Origin: CAYZMS01 sp964479625
Lineage (GTDB): Bacteria > Bacteroidota > Bacteroidia > Chitinophagales > Saprospiraceae
DNA: 64,000 bases
Assembly (NCBI GenBank): GCA_964479625.1
Contig: CAYZMS010000013.1
Location: 46,702-110,701 of the forward strand
Direction: 5' to 3'
Shown here: in pieces, positions 53,642 to 61,022 of the stretch
Layout: every line of letters starts with the position of its first letter
Numbering within the stretch: position 1 is the first letter of the stretch
Notes under the pieces: generated by a model
Seen by the model: the letters and a program-made list of their open reading frames with translations, nothing else
Database searches by the model: none
Told to the model about the DNA's origin: nothing
Made by a program: the position numbers and the translations under genes

Positions 53642-55151
53642 AGACCACTCGATTTATTCCTTTCACATTATTAATGATCGCGCTGGAAACCCTAGCCAGG
53701 AAATCATAGGGTAGGGGGCTCCATTCTGCTGTCATACCATCTACGGAGTTTACGGCCCGCAGAGCGACGGCTTGTTCATACGTTCGTTCATCTCCCATGA
53801 CGCCAACCGACTGTATGGGAAGTAAGATAGTCCCCGCCTGCCATACCCGGTCATACCAGCCATATTGTCGAAGATGCTGGATGAATATCGAATCCGCTTC
53901 CTGTAACAAGGCAACCTTTTCAGGAGTGATATTACCTAGTATTCGAATACCCAGGCCAGGCCCCGGGAAGGGATGACGACCGAGGATGTTGGCGGGAATG
54001 TTCAACTCCTTTCCTACCTTTCGAACCTCATCTTTGAATAACATTCGAAGGGGTTCGACAATTTTAAGCTTTAACTTTTCTGGTAGACCACCTACATTAT
54101 GGTGGGACTTTATGGTCACGGAAGGGCCGTGTACAGAAACAGATTCAATTACATCAGGATAGATGGTACCCTGGCCCAGCCAGTGGATGAGTTGGTCCTG
54201 CTGCTCCAATTTTAAGGCCTCTGCTTCAAAAACTTCGATAAACGTCCGACCAATAGCCTTGCGTTTGGCTTCCGGCTCAGTTAGTCCATTGAGGGCAGCA
54301 TAAAATGCCGCTTTGGCATCAACTCCTACCACGTTCAGGCCGAGGCCCTGGTAGGAGTCCATTACCTCCTGGAATTCATTTTTCCGCAGCAAGCCGTTAT
54401 CGATGAAAAAGCAGATCAACTGCTTGCCTATGGCATGATGTAAAAGGGTGGCAGCAACGGTTGAGTCCACTCCTCCGGAGAGCCCCATGAGCACGTGCTC
54501 TTCTCCTATCAGTTCCTTTAATTCACGGGTGGTCTCTTCAACGAAGGCTGCCGGGGTCCAATCCCCTTTACAGCCTGCAATGTCTATGACAAAGTTTTTT
54601 AGCAGCGTCCTCCCGTCCAGGCTGTGGGTGACTTCCGGGTGGAATTGCAAACAATAAACGGGGGCGGAGAATGCCCCTTCCCTGGCTCGAAATGCGGCCA
54701 CTTCCACATCCTCCGTTCCGGCCAGTAGTTCAAATTGATCCGGCAATTCCATAATAGTATCGCCATGGGACATCCATACCTGGGAATCGGCGGGAATATC
54801 CTGAAGGAGTCGATCTTCCTTAAATCTACGGCTCAGGCTGGCTTTGCCGTATTCGCGTTTGTTCGAACGTTCCACTTCTCCTCCAAAATGCTGAGCAATA
54901 TACTGGGCACCGTAGCAAACGCCTAAAACAGGGCGTTGACCGATTAGGGCATCGAGGTCGGTTTTTAAAGCGTTGGGGTCTTTTACGGAAAAAGGGCTAC
55001 CGGATAAAATGATGCCCTTGTAGTAGTCGTCGAGCTGTGGAGCTTTATTGTAAGGGACAATCTCACTATAGACATTCAGTTCTCTTACCCTTCGAGCGAT
55101 GAGTTGGGTGTATTGGGAACCGAAATCGAGGATGAGGATTTTTTCATTCAT
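53598..55151 (-). CDS. guaA: GMP synthase (glutamine-hydrolysing)
   Basis: The enzyme aminates XMP to GMP. The class I amidotransferase half carries KILILDFGSQYTQLIARRVR, LGVCYGAQYIAQHFGGEVER with the nucleophilic Cys and CLQFHPEVTHS with His-x-Glu. The ATP-pyrophosphatase half has VLMGLSGGVDSTVAATLLHH, and the end KPPSTIEWE is diagnostic. The length of 517 residues is typical. It begins the minus-strand run to pyrC and starts close to the OmpA terminator. Confidence 0.97.
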   Translation of the reverse strand: MNEKILILDFGSQYTQLIARRVRELNVYSEIVPYNKAPQLDDYYKGIILSGSPFSVKDPNALKTDLDALIGQRPVLGVCYGAQYIAQHFGGEVERSNKREYGKASLSRRFKEDRLLQDIPADSQVWMSHGDTIMELPDQFELLAGTEDVEVAAFRAREGAFSAPVYCLQFHPEVTHSLDGRTLLKNFVIDIAGCKGDWTPAAFVEETTRELKELIGEEHVLMGLSGGVDSTVAATLLHHAIGKQLICFFIDNGLLRKNEFQEVMDSYQGLGLNVVGVDAKAAFYAALNGLTEPEAKRKAIGRTFIEVFEAEALKLEQQDQLIHWLGQGTIYPDVIESVSVHGPSVTIKSHHNVGGLPEKLKLKIVEPLRMLFKDEVRKVGKELNIPANILGRHPFPGPGLGIRILGNITPEKVALLQEADSIFIQHLRQYGWYDRVWQAGTILLPIQSVGVMGDERTYEQAVALRAVNSVDGMTAEWSPLPYDFLARVSSAIINNVKGINRVVYDISTKPPSTIEWE

Positions 55152-55215
55152 GGGGCAAATATAAGAACTGTTCCCCAGCCGGGTTAACGGAAAACGGTTT
55201 TGCCCGATTTATTTA

Positions 55216-55252
55216 AAGGACTCCAGGCGTTTGTATCACCTGGAGCCCTTTT
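55216..55252 (-). terminator. Terminator after OmpA gene
   Basis: CTCCAGG (55221-55227) and CCTGGAG (55239-55245) pair around an 11-nt loop, extended by AAAGG/CCTTT with one mismatch. It lies between the OmpA stop (55263) and guaA start (55151); on the minus strand a short T-run follows. Confidence 0.7.
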
Positions 55253-55262
55253 AACAAAGCCT

Positions 55263-56699
55263 TTAATTTCCTGGCAGGTAAATATCAAATTCCACCCGAC
55301 GGTTTTGCTCTCGCCCGGCTTCATAGCGGTTGTCGGCAATAGGTTGTGCTTCGCCATAGCCCTGATAGCTTAAGCGGTTACTCTGGATACCAGCCTGGAC
55401 CAGGTAATCGTAGCAGGACTTAGCCCGCTCCTCAGAAATTCGTTGATTAACGTCCCGGCTGCCAATACTGTCGGTGTGACCGCCAATGCGCATGCTATAA
55501 GAGGGGTAACGGCGCAGGATATCTACCACCTGGTCCAGTACGGTGCGGGAAGTGGAGGTAAGCCTGGAGCTATTCGTTTCGAAGTTTACATTCTGGACTG
55601 CGAAATCCAGAATTTCCTGGTCTTCCTTGCTGATCTCCGGGCATCCGTTGTTGGAGGCTGGTCCTGCTTCGTTGGGGCAGCGGTCATCACTGTCGATCAA
55701 ACCATCACGGTCCGCATCGGGGCAACCGTTGGCTGTCATCAGGCCGGGGGTGTTGGGACAACGATCCTCCCGGTCGGCTACTCCGTCCCCATCGCCATCG
55801 GGGCATCCGTTGGTAGCCCGGGTGCCTTCTTCTGTAGGGCATCCATCCTGGTCATCGGGGATACCATCCCCATCAGCGTCGCGTACTGCCGGGCAGCCAT
55901 TATTTTCGGGAACTCCCATTTCTGTAGGGCAGCGGTCATCTTTATCGGCTACCCCATCATTATCCGCATCGGGGCATCCGTTCAGGGGGCCGGCGGCGGT
56001 AGGGCATTGATCGTCCCGGTCGGAGAAGCCGTCCCCATCACTGTCGGGGCAACCACTGGCAGCCATAGATCCAGGTGCATCCGGACAAAGGTCCTGAGCG
56101 TCGGGTACGCCATCACCGTCCCGGTCCATCGTTTCAGGAGCCATGGTCATCTCTTCCTGCCCCTTTTCTCCAAGCAAGAATTTGAGGCCGGCAGAAGCTT
56201 GTAGATTATCACGACGGTCTTCGAAACCAATGCGGTACTGTGCCTTGCTGGTCAGGTAGACACCATTGCCCAGTCTGAAATCCAGGCCACCGCCCAAGGG
56301 AGCAGAAAAGTTTAAACTACTCTGGTCTTCATAATTGAATCCCAGGCCTGCAGTCAGGTAGGGGTTGATGAAGTTATTGGGACGCCAGTGTTTAAATTGT
56401 AATTCGGCATCCATGCCAAGGTAACTACCCTGCTCTGCATCTCCATTGTCATTAAAAGGATAGTCAGCAGTGCCGATCCGGACCGGGATTTCAAGGTTAA
56501 AGGCTTTGCCCAGGTGTCGGGTATAGGCCAGTTCCAATCCATTGGTCCAGTCTGAACTTTCGAACTCGTTGTCAAACTGATAATCGTAATTAAAAAACAG
56601 CGCACGAACGCTTACGGCATCCTTTGCACCCTCATGTTGGGCCACAGCAGGCGCTGCACTTAAAAGGATGGCAATAAAAACGGGTAAAAAAGATTTCAT
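55263..56699 (-). CDS. OmpA family protein with thrombospondin type 3 repeats
   Basis: ATG 56699 (KSFLPVFIAILLSAAPAV) starts the signal peptide. An N-terminal beta-barrel-like part (about 30-185) precedes about six TSP3 repeats (DGDGVPDAQDLCPD, DGDGFSDRDDQCP, DNDGVADKDDRCPTE and so on) that bind calcium. The C-terminal OmpA domain has FETNSSRLTSTSRTVLDQV and RIGGHTDSIGSRDVNQRISE with the Asp/Arg for peptidoglycan. Length about 478. It anchors the outer membrane to the wall. The promoter region has a 37-bp direct repeat. Confidence 0.93.
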   Translation of the reverse strand: MKSFLPVFIAILLSAAPAVAQHEGAKDAVSVRALFFNYDYQFDNEFESSDWTNGLELAYTRHLGKAFNLEIPVRIGTADYPFNDNGDAEQGSYLGMDAELQFKHWRPNNFINPYLTAGLGFNYEDQSSLNFSAPLGGGLDFRLGNGVYLTSKAQYRIGFEDRRDNLQASAGLKFLLGEKGQEEMTMAPETMDRDGDGVPDAQDLCPDAPGSMAASGCPDSDGDGFSDRDDQCPTAAGPLNGCPDADNDGVADKDDRCPTEMGVPENNGCPAVRDADGDGIPDDQDGCPTEEGTRATNGCPDGDGDGVADREDRCPNTPGLMTANGCPDADRDGLIDSDDRCPNEAGPASNNGCPEISKEDQEILDFAVQNVNFETNSSRLTSTSRTVLDQVVDILRRYPSYSMRIGGHTDSIGSRDVNQRISEERAKSCYDYLVQAGIQSNRLSYQGYGEAQPIADNRYEAGREQNRRVEFDIYLPGN

Positions 56700-56786
56700 A
56701 AATATTTGCATTTGGTTTATGTTCCTGATTTATTAAAGCTCTTTTGCTGGATTTAGTAAATGCTATGTAGGAGAGGAAAAAGGAGG

Positions 56787-56891
56787 GGAGCCCCAGATTA
56801 ACTGGTCAGTACCTTGTACCAACGTTCTGCATTTTCTTGATCGAACGCCGGATAGGAGCCCCAGATTAACTGGTCAGTACCTTGTACCAAC
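56787..56891. repeat. 37-bp exact direct repeat upstream of OmpA gene
   Basis: A 37-bp sequence (begins GGAGCCCCAGATTAACTGGT) occurs at 56787-56823 and 56855-56891, offset 68. Each copy ends in a GTAC-ctt-GTAC pair flanked by GGT and ACC-like ends. The copies lie 88 to 192 nt before the OmpA start codon on the minus strand. It may be a regulator-binding or assembly-independent tandem duplication. Confidence 0.9.
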
Positions 56892-57005
56892 TGCTTTCAA
56901 ACCACCGGTCTGGCAGGTCTTTTGGGAAAATAGCCTCTTTCTTCCATTACAAATATAAAGATATTTATAGTCCAGGAAGATAGGAAGGCCAAGACAATGG
57001 AAAAA

Positions 57006-57941
57006 TTAATCTTGCAGGCCCCGCCCTTTTTTATGGATTTTTCCTTCCTTTTCCAGTTTTTTCATCAGGCGGTCGAGGATGCCGTTGATAAAGTCCTTGC
57101 TTTTGTCAGTGGAATACAGTTTGGAGATTTCAACAAACTCATTGAGCGTCACCTTGGCGGGAATAGTCGGAAAGGTGAGTAGTTCACAAACGGCCATTTT
57201 TAATAGGATCATGTCGATCACGGCCACCCGTTCGGGATCCCAGTTTTTTAGGGTGGGCTCGATGACGGCGGAAAGTTCATCGTTTTCGGTTTCTACTTTT
57301 TTAAGCAGGACTTCTCCGAATTCGATAGTCGTTTCAGGCTGGGGGCGGTAGGCTTCGAAAAAATGATCTTCTTCCGGAAGCGCCTTAATGGTTTTTTTCA
57401 TCGTTCCGATGATGAGGGACTGATCGTCTACCCATTGCGGGAAGAGGTCTTCAATTGCATCAGTGAAGCTTTCAGAGTTGATACAATGTTTGAACAGTTG
57501 CAGCAGGATCTCGATATGATCCTTTCGATTGCTTTTTTCCTGTTTTAGATAGGTCTGGTAGGCATCTCCCTGAGCAAAATCGGAATAGAGCTTTCGAATA
57601 TTATCTTCGTCAATACCTTTTTTGAAGGTGTCCTTGTCCAATAGTTCCTGAAGGGCTTTATTGGCAACCAGGGATTGGACCAGGGCATTTTGGAACAGCT
57701 TGGTAGTGAAGGCCTTATCATCCTCAGAGGGGAGTAGTTTCGCACGCTTTTTCTCCAGATCCTGTTCCGCATAAGCGGCAATCTGCAAAAAATAGCGGAG
57801 GGTGAACAGATACATATCGAAGGTCTGCTGAACCGACTTGCGGTAATGGGCAAGCGCATCCTGATAGTCCATCTTTTGATCCCGACTCCGGGAATAAAGC
57901 ATCTGCATTACTTTAATGCGGACGTTTCTTCTGCTCAGCAT
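57006..57941 (-). CDS. nusB: Transcription antitermination protein NusB (long Bacteroidota type)
   Basis: The start is ATG 57941 (LSRRNVRIKVMQMLYSRSRD), as usual for the family. Residues 1-130 form a variable helical extension; the conserved NusB domain occupies the C-terminal half, with WDPERVAVIDMILLKMAVCE and FPTIPAKVTLNEFVEISKLY and the end STDKSKDFINGILDRLM. The 311 residues match Bacteroidota NusB, about twice E. coli. NusB acts with NusE on rRNA transcription. Confidence 0.92.
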   Translation of the reverse strand: MLSRRNVRIKVMQMLYSRSRDQKMDYQDALAHYRKSVQQTFDMYLFTLRYFLQIAAYAEQDLEKKRAKLLPSEDDKAFTTKLFQNALVQSLVANKALQELLDKDTFKKGIDEDNIRKLYSDFAQGDAYQTYLKQEKSNRKDHIEILLQLFKHCINSESFTDAIEDLFPQWVDDQSLIIGTMKKTIKALPEEDHFFEAYRPQPETTIEFGEVLLKKVETENDELSAVIEPTLKNWDPERVAVIDMILLKMAVCELLTFPTIPAKVTLNEFVEISKLYSTDKSKDFINGILDRLMKKLEKEGKIHKKGRGLQD

Positions 57942-58030
57942 GGGTAGCGATTGTACGATAAGATTCGCTGCAAATAAACAGTATTTTTCAGATGTTTTCA
58001 GGTTCAACCCGAAAACATCTCATTTTTTCT

Positions 58031-59419
58031 TTACTCTTTCGACCCTAAAAGCTCCGATATATGCCTGGATTCTATTTTTTCAAAGGGAGGTAATTTGCGG
58101 TAGTGCCACTTTTCGAGTATGGTTCCATCCTTCATCAATACAATTCCCGGATTGGACCGTACGATGGTCTTCAAAAGAATGTCGTCGGCGGTATAGATCG
58201 GGTAGTCGGTTTCACTTTGCTGCTGGAAGGCTTTGATGACATTGGCGTCGACATAACTGGTAATGGCAAAAATTGATACTCCGGCTGCCTGAGCTTCGGT
58301 CATGACCGGGTTTAGTTTATCCTTCCAGCGACTCAGATAGTAGGCTTCAAAGGTCGGTTCGCTTTCCGGGCCTTCCTGATGTAGGTCGTAGGCAATGATC
58401 ATAAAGGCATAGCCTGGGGTGGCCAGTAATTCATCACCCACCTCTTCGCCCCGGGTATTGGATGCAGCGAATTCACTGATCTTGGTATGTGGGACAGTCG
58501 GTTCTGTTTTGATTTGTTCCAGCTTCCACTCTTCTTTGGGGTAGTTTTGGTACTCCTTCAGGTATTGTTGGTAGGGTAATTCGACCACTTGGTTGGTGGA
58601 TTTGTTGGTCATCCGGTAGGCGATGATCTCCACATTTGCCTCGGCTTCCTCCTCCGCCTGCTTTCGATCAAGGATATTTACACCCTCTTTGAAGGGGCGA
58701 AAGTCAGCATGTGGAATATCCCACATATAGTTACTAAGGCTGTAAATGCTTAGAGCAAGGGTGCTGACCAGGACGATCCCATCGCGCAGAAAAGAAGAGA
58801 ATAGTTGGTGCATCTTACCCCAGCCGAATAAAAAGATAATAGCTGGGACCAGTAATACAATGTCTTTGAGAAAGCTGGTCTTGGGCTCCAGTTTGATGAA
58901 ATCCCCAAAACACCCGCAATCGGTGACCTTCATATTGGTCTCGACATAAGGCCCCCACTCACTAAAGTTGAAGAAGTTGACCCCGCTGGGCACATAACCG
59001 GTTAGGTAGGTGAAACCCGTCAGTACCGTGAAAAAGGCGACCAAGAGGAAAAATAACCAGGCCGTTAGCTTGCGTTGTGCTCCAATGACCAGCATGATGC
59101 CCAGTACGATCTCGAAGACCACCATAAAAACGGAAAAACCGGTCGCAAATCCGGACAACCAGGGGAAAACGGGCACCAGAAAAGATAGGCCTGATTCCGC
59201 AAAGGTGCTTTCAAATTCCGCAAAATACTGCTCCATTTTGTAGGCGGTCCCCAATGGATCCACTGCCTTTACAAAGCCGGAGAAAATGAATAATACCCCG
59301 GTGAAGTTCTGCAAAAAACTGATGATGTAATTGTCCACCCGTTTCCACAATAAACCGAATAATAGGGTTAAAACGAGTGCGGCGGCTCCTACGATTAAAA
59401 TGATGGTTCCTAAAGTCAT
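58031..59419 (-). CDS. DoxX-like (BT_3928-type) protein with thioredoxin-like C-terminus
   Basis: ATG 59419 (TLGTIILIVGAAALVLT) is preferred to TTG/ATG 59437. TM helices at about 5-25, 30-50, 80-100, 110-130 and 170-190 form the DoxX part with FSGFVKAVDPLGTAYKME. A VTDCGCFGDFIKLEPKTS loop lies between. The soluble C-terminal third has NVIKAFQQQSETDYPIYTAD and IVLMKDGTILEKWHY, a thioredoxin-like pattern without a CxxC. Quinone-linked oxidoreductase partner is a possibility; function is unknown. Confidence 0.85.
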   Translation of the reverse strand: MTLGTIILIVGAAALVLTLLFGLLWKRVDNYIISFLQNFTGVLFIFSGFVKAVDPLGTAYKMEQYFAEFESTFAESGLSFLVPVFPWLSGFATGFSVFMVVFEIVLGIMLVIGAQRKLTAWLFFLLVAFFTVLTGFTYLTGYVPSGVNFFNFSEWGPYVETNMKVTDCGCFGDFIKLEPKTSFLKDIVLLVPAIIFLFGWGKMHQLFSSFLRDGIVLVSTLALSIYSLSNYMWDIPHADFRPFKEGVNILDRKQAEEEAEANVEIIAYRMTNKSTNQVVELPYQQYLKEYQNYPKEEWKLEQIKTEPTVPHTKISEFAASNTRGEEVGDELLATPGYAFMIIAYDLHQEGPESEPTFEAYYLSRWKDKLNPVMTEAQAAGVSIFAITSYVDANVIKAFQQQSETDYPIYTADDILLKTIVRSNPGIVLMKDGTILEKWHYRKLPPFEKIESRHISELLGSKE

Positions 59420-59426
59420 AAATTGG

Positions 59427-59521
59427 CGTTTTAGCACATTAGCGTTTTGGCTTTGATCATTTGTTATTGGCCCAGGAGTAGGAGCGTTCCCTTAGTTTAA
59501 ACGTTTTGGCTACACCCCAAA
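59427..59521. repeat. Three direct copies of CGTTTTrGC upstream of DoxX gene
   Basis: CGTTTTAGC (59427), CGTTTTGGCT (59443) and CGTTTTGGCT (59512) lie in the upstream region of the minus-strand DoxX gene. They may be operator sites; a chance match cannot be excluded. Confidence 0.35.
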
Positions 59522-59592
59522 CAACAAGGCATAGCCCTGATCTCAAGAGTAAATCCCTAAACCTGTCCACTTATCCGTTTTACATTAAACAA

Positions 59593-60129
59593 TCATTCAG
59601 CCATTCTGATGAGCGCGAACAGCGCATAGTTCATAATATCGCGGTAGCCGGCGTCTATTCCTTCGGAAACGAGGGTTTGGCCGGCATTATTCTCAATTTG
59701 TTTAATTCGAAGGAGCTTGGTAAGGATCATATCTGTTATTGAACTGAGCCGCATCTTTCGCCAGGCTTCTCCGTAGTCATGATTTTTTCGGATCATCAAC
59801 TCCCGGGTGGTCTCTGCTTCTTTTTCATACAACTGTTGTACTTCCTCATGGGATAGATCCGGCGCCTCAGCAATCCCCCTATCTAACTGGATAAGGGCCA
59901 TTACAGAGTAATTAACGATTCCCCGGTATTCAGCTATAATTGGATCTTCCACTTGTTGTTCACCTTTTTCCTCAATCGTTCGAATCCGGGCAGCCTTAAT
60001 GTATAATTGGTCCGTTAGGGAGGTAGGACGAAGGATACGCCAGGATACACCATAGTCGGCGGTCTTTTTCAGGAATAATTCCCTGCATTGCTCAAGTGCC
60101 TGATCATATGCATGTATGGTTTGCTTCAA
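59593..60129 (-). CDS. DUF1599 protein (two internal repeats)
   Basis: The start is TTG 60129 (KQTIHAYDQALEQCRELF). Two copies of one module are visible: KKTADYGVSWRILRPTSLTD at about residues 20-40 with AARIRTIEEK, and RKNHDYGEAWRKMRLSSITD at about 112-131 with LLRIKQIENN, each closed by a Tyr-Arg-(G/D)-Ile-(V/M)-Asn-Tyr block. The family is associated with nucleotide modification or metabolism in Bacteroidota. Its 5' side has an 8-bp tandem repeat 6 nt from the start. Confidence 0.88.
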   Translation of the reverse strand: MKQTIHAYDQALEQCRELFLKKTADYGVSWRILRPTSLTDQLYIKAARIRTIEEKGEQQVEDPIIAEYRGIVNYSVMALIQLDRGIAEAPDLSHEEVQQLYEKEAETTRELMIRKNHDYGEAWRKMRLSSITDMILTKLLRIKQIENNAGQTLVSEGIDAGYRDIMNYALFALIRMAE

Positions 60130-60134
60130 GGTTT

Positions 60135-60166
60135 GGTTTATGGGTTTATGGTTTATAGGTTTATGG
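60135..60166. repeat. Four-copy 8-bp tandem repeat upstream of DUF1599 gene
   Basis: GGTTTATG, GGTTTATG, GTTTATAG and GTTTATGG run in tandem from 60135 to 60166, ending 6 nt before the start codon on the minus strand. Such a tract can change length by slippage and could alter the leader or RBS spacing. Confidence 0.8.
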
Positions 60167-60194
60167 GGTGTTGGTTATGGATCGATGGGTGTTT

Positions 60195-60280
60195 CTGCTC
60201 AAAGATAGCAATTCCATTGATCGTCGAAAGCCGGTAATTTCGAAATCTTGTTAACGGCTTGTCAATGGTCTGCCGAGCAG
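60195..60280. ncRNA. Nested three-helix hairpin in intergenic region
   Basis: CTGCTC (60195-60200) pairs with GAGCAG (60275-60280); CCATTGA (60214-60220) with TCAATGG (60262-60268); AAGCCGgTAA (60228-60237) with TTAaCGGCTT (60251-60260, one mismatch). The helices are coaxial in order with internal loops. The element could be transcribed on either strand, being 65 nt from DUF1599 and about 180 nt from the adenosyltransferase. Confidence 0.45.
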
Positions 60281-60311
60281 TTTGTACCTTAGTGAGCATT
60301 TAAAATTTTAC

Positions 60312-60430
60312 GGATCGGTTAAAAGGAAGAAAGGTAGTCCAGAAGGTGGTTGTAAAACCTTGGTAATCCCTTTAAAGAAGTGGTTTTCGAAAACCCGGGT
60401 GTACAAAATTGGCCCGATCTTTAACCATCC
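60312..60430 (+). promoter_or_regulatory. Structured leader (riboswitch-like) before cobalamin adenosyltransferase
   Basis: GGAT (60312-60315) plus GGTTAAA (60317-60323) pair with TTTAACC (60420-60426) plus ATCC (60427-60430), 11 bp with one bulged C. Inside are AAGGT (60343-60347) with ACCTT (60357-60361), and GGTTTTCGAAAACC (60382-60395) as a five-base-pair hairpin. A second option pairs GATCGG (60313-60318) with CCGATC (60414-60419), excluding the outer helix. The element ends 27 nt before ATG 60458. It does not show the conserved core of known cobalamin riboswitches. Confidence 0.45.
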
Positions 60431-60457
60431 TGAACGAAAAAACCAGTTCCTGATACT

Positions 60458-61015
60458 ATGGCTTTTCGAATTTATACAAAAACGGGCGATGAGGGAGAGA
60501 CTTCCCTTTTTGGAGGTAAGCGGTTACCGAAGTATCATTTGCGGATCGAGTCCTATGGAACAATTGATGAGTTGAACTCCTGCCTGGGCTTATTGCGCGA
60601 CCATATTGAGGAAGAATCCTTGCGGGCTTTTTTGAAATCTATTCAGGAGCGTTTATTTACCATTGGGTCCAACTTGGCAAGTGATCCGGAAAAGGAGATG
60701 ATCACCCCTGATCTCCGGCCGGAGGACATTCAATTACTGGAGCAGGAGATGGATCGAATGGATGAAGCCTTGCCGGCCCTGAAGAATTTCATTCTGCCGG
60801 GCGGGCATCCGGTGGTTTCTTATTGCCACCTGAACCGCTGTGTTTGTCGACGGGCTGAGCGCCTGGTCACTGCACTGAAGGCCGAGGAACCGGGGACGGT
60901 CGAAGCAGGCATCCTGCAATATCTGAACCGGCTGTCGGATTACTTTTTTGTATTGGGCCGTTTTATGGCCATGCAGTTGAAGGTGGAGGAAATTGTTTGG
61001 AAACCAAGGAAGTAA
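60458..61015 (+). CDS. PduO-type ATP:cob(I)alamin adenosyltransferase
   Basis: The enzyme makes adenosylcobalamin from cob(I)alamin and ATP. The protein opens RIYTKTGDEGETSLFGGKRL and RIESYGTIDELNSCLGLL, and has HLNRCVCRRAERLVTALK with the conserved Arg cluster, giving the PduO family call. Length 185 is typical. It is 7 nt before the HD phosphohydrolase gene. The 5' region holds a structured leader-like element. No cobalamin synthesis genes are visible. Confidence 0.93.
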   Translation: MAFRIYTKTGDEGETSLFGGKRLPKYHLRIESYGTIDELNSCLGLLRDHIEEESLRAFLKSIQERLFTIGSNLASDPEKEMITPDLRPEDIQLLEQEMDRMDEALPALKNFILPGGHPVVSYCHLNRCVCRRAERLVTALKAEEPGTVEAGILQYLNRLSDYFFVLGRFMAMQLKVEEIVWKPRK

Positions 61016-61022
61016 GTAGTGT

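Noticed and set aside
60290..60457. Known cobalamin riboswitch before the adenosyltransferase
   Set aside because: I looked for the B12-box and conserved core and did not see them, so the leader is reported as unclassified.
60282..60575. 97-residue ORF overlapping the adenosyltransferase start
   Set aside because: It is out of frame with the PduO-type gene and overlaps the structured leader.
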